A stretch of 64,000 nt of DNA from NCBI GenBank assembly GCA_022575985.1, contig JAKSXM010000007.1:18850501-18914500 (forward strand), read 5' to 3'. The notes under the pieces were generated by a model. It worked only from the letters and a program-made list of their open reading frames with translations, searched no databases and was not told the origin of the DNA. Shown in pieces: positions 55,820 to 64,000 of the stretch. This DNA comes from Anagrus nilaparvatae. Taxonomy: Eukaryota; Arthropoda; Insecta; Hymenoptera; Mymaridae. The translations under genes were made by a program, and so were the position numbers. Numbering within the stretch: position 1 is the stretch's first letter; the number at the start of each line of letters is the position of its first letter.

Positions 55820-58800
55820 TAGGAGCACATTAGCTGTAGTCTTTGAATCGTATACCTCACATTCTGTAGGATACATACAGCAGCAAAGCGTTAAACCGTA
55901 AAATTAAAAATTTTTTTCTCAGCTTTCGGTAACTAATATTACATAATATTTTATAATAAAAATAAATTTTTATTAAATAATAGTAATAAAAAAATAACAC
56001 AATGATAAAATAAATTAGACCTCGAAAATGCCGATAAATTATTAAATTATAAGTATCATTCTTAATAAATTAATCATTTACAGTAAATTAAAAAAAAAAA
56101 ACTTCTTCAGTATAAAAAAAATGCTAATAATATAATTTATACTACTTAAATATTTACCATAATAAAAAAAAAAAAAATTCATTACTCATCATTATTTATA
56201 AATAGATTAATTAATATTATTAAATTAAAAGAAAATAAAATCAAATACAACCGCATATTTAGAGCATCTTTTTGAATAAAACAAATATTCACCATTAAAA
56301 AAAAAAACATCAAAGAACTTAATACCGATTAAAAAATGAACTAAGCAAAAAATTTTATTATACGTGTAAATTTTTCTGACTATTATCATATAAAATCATT
56401 TTTTTTTAATTGTCTCATTTTTTTTTTACTAAGAAAAGTATTTTATATTATTGAGTCACAGAATTTTATTTGTAATATGATTTGCTTCTAAGCAAGTCAT
56501 CGAGATGTTTAATAAATAATATATAAAAAAAGGATAAGGAATCATAACCTTCATCAAATAAAAGAAATATTAAAATGAAAAAAAAAATGAGCTAGTATAA
56601 TAAAGCGATAAAGCATTTATATATACATTAAAAAGGATCTTTTTATATGTGTAAAAGGGTGAACGACTTGGATTATAAATACACAAATGATTTTAACTTA
56701 ACTATCAGTCTATGTAGGGCGGCTCTAAAATATTATATCAGGAGGTTGGAAACATGATTTTGGTCATATTATAAGATTTACGAGTTTTAGTTTCCTTGTA
56801 TTTAATCCTTTACTTTATGCGGCGGCGCTTGAATTTTAGCCTAAATTATATATATGTTAAAAAATATTCACACACTTAAATATTATATAAAATAGAATTT
56901 GTTTTTTTAACCTTTTCTTTTATTCTGGGAGGCATAATTTTTATATTGATGCTCCTGATGTATCTGCCCAAAGTCATAAAATTAAGGCGCTAAAGTTTTG
57001 TTAAATTTAACTTTTAGTGGAATTGCAAGTGCTATGTTGTATAAAAAATTTTCGGTACTTATTATGTACAGGAGCTTTGTTTTAGAGTCTTCAGGGGATT
57101 TCAGGATTTTTATGCTTCTTCATCTTTTTTTTTTTTCTTAATAACCTTTTTTTTTAAAGGGTTATTATTACTTTTTTGTTTTGTTTCAAAAATAAAAAAA
57201 AATATCTTATACAATGTATTACTGTGCTGTGTAATATACTAAAATTCTCTCACGCCTCCTTATACTTTTTACTGTTTTTCAGTGAGCTTCGAAAATTACC
57301 TGTATGATACTGTACAGAATAATTATTATTTTTATGACCATATACTTCAGGTCAATGTCTTGTCACTTGTACTTTTTGCTTATAAAATAACAAAATTTTT
57401 ATATATTTACAAAACTGCTAATTTGGATTGAATATTCATTATTTTTCCTTATTAGCTAATATAACAACGGAATAATCTACCCAATGTAAAATATACAGGA
57501 TTCAGAATTACTGTAGCTCAAATATTTACTTTATTCAAATAAATCAATGTTACTATTTGAGAAAAAAATTATTATCAACAAATGAATACATTTCATTCGA
57601 ACTTCATTTCATATTCTATATATTTGACATGAATTATCATATGAATAATGAGATACTCCAAACAATCAGTCGAAAATGTAAAATTCTAAATAATGCAGAT
57701 TATATCATTACTTGGATCATAAAAATTATAAAACTCAACACTTGAAGAAATCCCTAGATATTTAAAAAGTAATATTTATTATATATAAAATAATGTATAA
57801 TAAAAATAAAAAATTTATTACAAATTGTAATGAATAATAGAGAATATATTATAAAATTATAATTTAACGTAACAATAAGAAAATATCAACACAGTAGGTA
57901 CTTATATATCTTTTATATCGCATTTCATATGCGAGAAAAATTTTTTTAATTTATAGGAGAGTTAATAGGTAGTTAATTTTATAATGTTAAGAGGTACCGT
58001 TCATTCTCTATGATTTTACTGATGTTTTTTAATTTAATATGAAAAATATAATAATTTAGTAATGCAATAGTAATAACAGAATAATGATATTTTCGTAAAA
58101 ATTGAAATGTTTTGGGATTTTTTCATATTACATAAAAATATACAAAGGGGTCATTCATAATATACGTAAAATAAAATTTCCAAATTTTGAATGCCCGTAC
58201 CTCTATTGTAAAATACATCGTAACAAATAATTCTACCCCTACAACCCCTAGGATTTCGTTACGTAACATCCATAAAATAAATTTTAAACCTAATTATTGA
58301 AAGGAAAAAAAGTAAGAAAAATTGCATTTGAAAATTTCTTTATTTTTATGAAATCCTTTAAAAAATTTTATTTATTTTTTAATAATAAGAATTTGCAACG
58401 TAACACTGTTAACGACATACTCCTCCTTAAGCGTAATAAGACCATAACAAGGTGTGAGACCCCTGATACCCCAAATTCGTGTTTCGTATTTTATGAATGG
58501 CACCAAAATAGTATAAAAACTCTTTTCAAGAGGTATTGTTTAAAGATAAATTTTCTTAACGATATTTTTTTAATTATTATCCATTAATAGAAAATATTAT
58601 TTGCATACCACAAAATCAATCTTTAGCACCTTTGATATACCATTAATTGTTTACTTTTAGTGCATTTTTTGTAAATATGCTCGAACAAATTTGATGTTTC
58701 GTAAAATAATTATTAAAAATTAATATTTATAAATATTTTTACATTAGGAAAAAGATCTATTTTTCGAAATCCAGCTATTTGTAGGTAACGAATAATCTAT

Positions 58801-60850
58801 AAATTTAATCAAAAATGTATTTAACATGATCGATTAAATAATTTTTAAAAATTACCAGAATTGCTTATAATTCATTCGTTATTTAATTCTTGAGCTACCA
58901 CTAATTGCAATAAATTTTTTACATAAAATTATATGCTTTTGTCGATAATTTATTTTATATAATTCTTTCTCGAAAAAAATAATAAGATTTATTTTTAAAA
59001 ATTTCAGTTTCATTCTTACAGTTTCTCTATGTTTTCTCCTCGCAATTTTAAAAGACATTAGCGTAATTTCTTAAATGTAGTTAAGCTAATACATTTAGTT
59101 GAAATTGTACACTACTTGACGTCGAGTGTATTAAATGAAATGAAACAAGTCTCGCGGGCTTTTTGATAAATATAGCTTATAAATACCTTAAAGGGATATT
59201 TTTTTTAACTTCTCTGCAGTTATCTTTTTCAAGGTTTCGATTTGTAACTGCATATAAGACATCAAATAAAAAAATTTTTTATTCTACCTAGAAAATTGCC
59301 GTCGATTTGGCACAATTAAAAAAAATAAAGTGAGAAGGTAAAACAAGCCTAAGGCTACTAATAGGAGGGTAGCTAGACATCCGTTTTGTATTACGTATCT
59401 TTTTTATTTTTGAGTGACAGCTCCTCTTTGACTTCTCCCACATATATAATATAGTACATACATATTTCATCAGTCTCTTGATTTCGAAATTTTATACTAA
59501 ATATCCATCAATTTTAAATCGATTTAAGTGCTTCCATCAGACGCAGTCAGTCAATCTTGCAATATTTTTCAAAAACGTCTGACAGTAAAAAAGACAAGGG
59601 TGAAAAATTTAAGCCAAAAGCAATTTTACTAAAACTCATTTTTCTGTAATGTAATTTTAGTTCATCAAAAACAAAAAAAAATAATTTGAAATAACTTAAA
59701 AATATTACTTGGCACACACACACTATATAATTACTATAATAATATATTTTAATGTTTATAAAATTATTGCTTCTATGGTTATTATATCAATATATATAAA
59801 TGAATAAATAGAATTTTTAGGCACGCACGTTATTATTTTTAATAATGCATTTTATTCAAGAATTTATGTGTAACATCAATACTTATTAGAATGATTTCAT
59901 TTAGTCGAGTTAAATTTAATTTAATTCGAATTTAAATTCCGCTTGACACAATCAAATTCCACTTGACACAAATGGAAAGATTGAATTTTTATATAAACTT
60001 CTAATAAACTCAAACAAATAAAAATTACGATAAGACACGACTTTTTAATAAATTAAAATATGACATTTAAACTACGAATATATTATCAATTAAAATTTAT
60101 TTAGTTAATCCTGTCGCCATATACCTTTCAAGAATATCATATAATATTGATCAGGGATCTTTAAAAATTCAGTAGCTTTATATCCCTAAAATTATCCTAA
60201 ATACTCAAGAAATATTAATGGATATATTAAACTTCAAACCTTTATGAATGGCTTATGAATTTATTTGAAGATTTGAGAAAAACCTGGGGGCATTCTAAAA
60301 CTTTATGACTAGACTTTAGGGTTAAAAGTTAACGCAGCTAAGCTTCAGATACTAAGTTGAAGATAATTAGGGCTCATTTTTAATAGTATATAACTGTATC
60401 TATATACAATTAAATTTTATAATATAGTCAGCTCTAACTTATTAAAAAACTAGATTCCAACTTATTTTGTTCAAACGGGGCTATTTTAAAAATAATCAAA
60501 AATTATTCATAGCATTGAAACAAATTTTTTTACCTAGATTTTAAGATTTCTTGAACTTCAACTTTTTATTAGACCCTGTGCCCTGGACAATTCTCCCACT
60601 AGACCATTACCCTCCCTACCTTATGGGTACAAAATATTTAAATTTAATAAGGTAATTAGAGTTAAATAATTAGTATAAAGTTATAATAAAAAGAATAATA
60701 TCATAAAAAATTATATTAAGATTTTATTAAAATTAAATGGTAATTAAATGATTGTAATAAAATTATTTTATATCATAAAGTTATAATATGAGCGTTCCAA
60801 TGCACTCATTTTACACTCGCACCTGGTAAAGTATTGGTTTTTTGCTCCTT
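55820..60850. other. AT-rich stretch, no gene seen
   Basis: Mostly low-complexity A/T DNA with short ORFs (57557-57745, 58297-58587, 59288-59470) lacking domains. No RNA gene or transposon boundary is recognised. Confidence 0.55.
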
Positions 60851-60857
60851 GCAGGAT

Positions 60858-60877
60858 ATCGGGGGGGGGGGGGGGGG
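60858..60877. repeat. Poly(G) run
   Basis: Run of about 18 G followed by AGTCCCCGCGG, unusual in this AT-rich context. Such runs are also a common assembly weak point. Confidence 0.9.
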
Positions 60878-60975
60878 AGTCCCCGCGGAGATTGGGGGTA
60901 AAATTTGTCGCAATAAATAAATTATACTTACTCCTTAATGGTATACTGGCACCAACTCCTACCGTAACCTATATC

Positions 60976-61200
60976 ACAGGGAGTCATGTTCATAGGGACG
61001 GATACTTGAAAAAAATCCGAATTTAGAGGGGAAGGTAAAAAATTGAGATTTGGGGGGGGGGCGGTTAAATGGACTTGAATTAATCTCAATTTTGGGAATA
61101 ATTACGGTTCCAGGACTTATAATAATTAGAGAGTATAATGTAAACTCAGTCAACAAGTTTGTTGATTGTATTAACATACAAATCAGTTATAAGCTTTTTT
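60976..61200 (+). repeat. Dispersed repeat family A copy
   Basis: 'ATGTTCATAGGGACGG', a G-rich stretch, 'GGACTTATAATAATTAG', and a degenerate terminus 'TTAACATACAAATCAGTTATAAG'. The ORF at 60974-61177 is antisense repeat sequence. Confidence 0.7.
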
Positions 61201-61431
61201 CTGTCAAATTGTGATATTAAAATTAATCTATAGAAATCTTGACTACTCCAGTGAAAAACAAGATATGACCAAAATTACATTTCTTGAGTTTGCTAATCAT
61301 GTATATTACAAGACAGGAAATAAAAGGAGAACCTTTTAGTTTGCACTTAAACTTCTTAAAATTATCTTTGTGTATACTGAAAACACTTCTAAAAAGGCGT
61401 ATTTTGCAAACTTTTGGATGGTACATTCATT

Positions 61432-61470
61432 TTTAGACCCCCAAGACATCATAATTTGTGATCAGCAACC
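61432..61470. repeat. Dispersed repeat family B, short piece
   Basis: 'GACCCCCAAGACATCATAAT' followed by 'TTGTGATCAGCAACCCG' matches the 'GATCAGCAACC' part of the family. Confidence 0.5.
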
Positions 61471-62854
61471 CGAAAACAAAATAAATTCAGGAAAATATCA
61501 ATTTTTACGCATAATTAAACCAAATTTATCATGAAACCAATCGATACAATTTTCAAATTAATTAAAATTTTTGATTTATATAGACATGCTCAATATAAAA
61601 AATTGAATGTTTTCATACATGATTCATAAAAATGTCTAAATACGTATAGTAATACAATTTGTAAAACATAAATAATAATCAAAATATATATAAAGAATAT
61701 CTCTCTTGACTTAAAAGTCGAGCATACTAAATCATTCAACAATACATATAAAAAAAGAAGAGAAAAAGTAAATATTGCTACCTTTTTATATTTTCATAAG
61801 AATTAAGTATTAAAATAGTCTATATAAAAAAAAAAAATTGTATCAAAAAAAAAGAATGAAATTTTTTTAATCTAAAAAAAGGAAACATTTTATTATTAAG
61901 AATATTTAAATATTATTTATTGAATATAAATATTCTATTGAAAAAAAAAAGAAATTTATATTGTACAATATAAAAAAAATAAATATTTTTCTAACTCAAG
62001 GATTTACCTGAATATATTTTTAAAAGCTCGTTAAGTCAAACGTATAATATTCAGTATATATAAAAAAAATATTTATAAACTTTAAAGTCTTTTTCGTCCG
62101 CCTCAAAACGCCTCCGAATGACCCTCTGATAATCATTATTATAATATTATTCACAAACACTTAAAGTACACTAAAAAGGTATACCTTCATCTAAATAATA
62201 GCTTGCGAATTTCCTATTTTTTAAAATGATCGTTGCATATGTATTAGTGTAAATCGAATATTTATAATAAAAACGACAAAAGGTAATTCTATAGACATAA
62301 AGTCGAGACTCAGGTACAAATCTTTATTTTATTTTTCTAATAAAAAGTTTTTCAAGAGGAGGGTGGTTTATACATAATTTATATGTTAATATTAGACCTC
62401 GGTTTAACTATTTTCAGTTGAATTTTAAATATTCCGGAACAATAGAAAAGAAATTTAATTGAAATTATAAGGACTTGGTAGGGATTGATTCGTTGCATTT
62501 TATGATAGAAACCTTAACATTTTTTAAAATTGAACAAAAAGTACCTAAAGTAATTCAAGGGATACACTGTTTTAAAATTCACTACAAACAGTAAATTCAT
62601 TATTACTTTAATTTTATTGAACTTAAAAAAAAATTTTTTATGTTTCATAAATTCCGGCTGTTACAACAGGAATTTCAGTAGTGGCAACCGGAATTTTTTT
62701 TTGGTGACTGTGGGTTTCTTTTTGTGACTAATCACAAATTTTTGGATTCCGAAGATTTTCTGACACTGAAAAAAATACCCATTTTTAAATACCCATAATT
62801 GTTTTGCAATATTTATAAATAATAGCTACTTTTAGCCTACTAGAGGTTTTTCAC

Positions 62855-63260
62855 TACATCCTTATTTCGAGGTCCAGAGTGTTAAAAATTTTAAATCCTT
62901 AATTCTGCAAAAACTTTCCTAAAGAGGTTGTTACTTTTATTTTTAACTCTTAGGACTAAGAAATACATAATTATCAACTAAAAAATCGTATAATAACTCA
63001 AAAAACACTGCCTAGAAAAAATATTGAAAAAATTTCTTTTTTATGGGTTTTTCTACAGATTTAAGGGTGCTCAAATTATTTTTAACCTCCAGGATCCAAG
63101 AAATTCGTACTTCGCGACTAAAAACGCTGACAGTTAACAAACACCTCTTAAAGGGATTGTTTTTGCCAAGTTAAGAGAGCTGCACTCTTAGAAAGCACTT
63201 GAGACCTAAAAATTCGTTATTAGCGACCAAAGAAACCTATAGTAGAGGAAAGTCCCCAAA
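62855..63260. repeat. Dispersed repeat family B, copy
   Basis: Shows 'GGTTTTTCACTACATCC', 'TTTCGAGGTCCAGAG', 'ATTTAAGGGTGCTC' and 'AAATTCGTTATTAGCGACCA' in the same inverted arrangement as the copies at 37895 and 42728. Confidence 0.6.
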
Positions 63261-63299
63261 TAGTGGATAATATCAACTCCAAACCCGAATTTTAGCTGG

Positions 63300-64000
63300 A
63301 GAAATGTAAATTTTGTAAAATATATATTAATATTTGCAATTAGAATGTAAAATTAGGGTAGATGACTGATTGAAATCTGGTAAACATATCTTATAAGAAA
63401 GGCATAATATTGATCATTTATTGGAGACTGGTCATTCACTGGTTCGCCTACCCTATATTAATATCTAGAGTATTTTTTTTGTATCCACTAATTAATTGTA
63501 AATTTATTATTAGTAATAAAATTATTTTTAAATGTAACTAATATTGTGAAATACCTGGATTTCATGATAAATTATCTGCATAAGAAATTCTCTATTACAA
63601 AAGAAATAACCAAAGTCTAATATTGAAATTTACAGTACATGATTTATAAAACTAGTACTTATAAATACACTCACCAGGATAATTTTATTACAAAGAAAAC
63701 ATAACAGTATCAAATATTTCTTTCCATTATTAAACAGTCCAAAATAGTCATTATGAAATATGACTGTAAATCAACTATGAAAAGGGCAAAAAAACATCCT
63801 TATAAATTTATTTCGTTCTGTTTAACTAAAAACACCGGTAGTAAGTATTATAGGTTACATAAATTTCATACACCTATGCCCAAAATTGAGTATAAAATTT
63901 TTATTCATAAATTTTTTTTTTTTTTTATTCTCTCTAACAAAAAGATTCATATATTAAATAAAACTCAATTCAAAATTTATATATAAGAGAAAAAATATAA
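63300..64000. other. AT-rich end of the window, no gene seen
   Basis: The 77-codon ORF at 63753-63986 is Lys/Phe-rich with no recognised domain and is probably chance. Confidence 0.5.

Noticed and set aside
55694..55901. ORFs with His-Thr or Cys-Val runs
   Set aside because: Translated CA microsatellite on both strands.

Overview
The window reads as a strongly AT-rich animal (eukaryotic) nuclear genome, most likely an insect. The evidence is spliceosomal introns in a fatty-acyl desaturase gene, an insect-type ionotropic receptor, a copia-type retroelement, a LINE fragment, many TIR/MITE-like elements, satellite DNA and microsatellites. Extreme AT-richness of this kind is known from some parasitoid wasps, such as aphidiine braconids, but nothing here fixes the lineage. 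The window is gene-poor and repeat-rich. I see one clearly intact host gene, one intact mobile-element ORF and several decayed genes.

Layout. 1-961: two exons of an acyl-CoA desaturase copy on the minus strand that runs off the left edge. 1760-1920: a near-perfect hairpin. 2040-2760: an unassigned decayed coding-like tract. 3451-3816: a degenerate FLYWCH-like ORF. 4098-6054: a TIR element carrying a 1.4-kb palindrome. 6597-12928: a second, five-exon desaturase on the minus strand, damaged by a frameshift and a nonsense codon; its introns hold a trimeric satellite and nested transposons. 13172-18135: MITEs and dispersed repeats. 19347-21825: a foldback element with 5-bp target duplications and about 45 copies of an ACGGTTnnnAACGGC motif at about 39-40 bp spacing, split by a PIF/Harbinger-like MITE. 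22090-25252: a very young copia-type element with apparently identical 372-bp LTRs, encoding only Gag plus protease-like sequence. 25258-45980: almost no recognisable genes, with MITE clusters and dispersed repeats. 45989-46180: the 3' end of a LINE reverse transcriptase ORF. 46951-48792: an intronless divergent ionotropic receptor. 49970-50780: a GC-richer block with two histone-type 3' stem-loops and a truncated histone-like start. 50960-53971: exon-like pieces of a probably decayed gene (CRLC/ZAD-like start, RS-rich end). 54459-55186: a TTAA-flanked TIR element. 55200-64000: AT-rich DNA with microsatellites and dispersed repeats.

How the parts relate. The two desaturases are a tandem pair, and both are damaged. 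The ionotropic receptor is the only convincing functional host CDS and probably encodes a chemosensory channel subunit. The copia-type element lacks integrase, reverse transcriptase and RNase H, so it must have been mobilised in trans. Repeats have inserted into one another and into the desaturase introns, so much of the window is a record of transposition.
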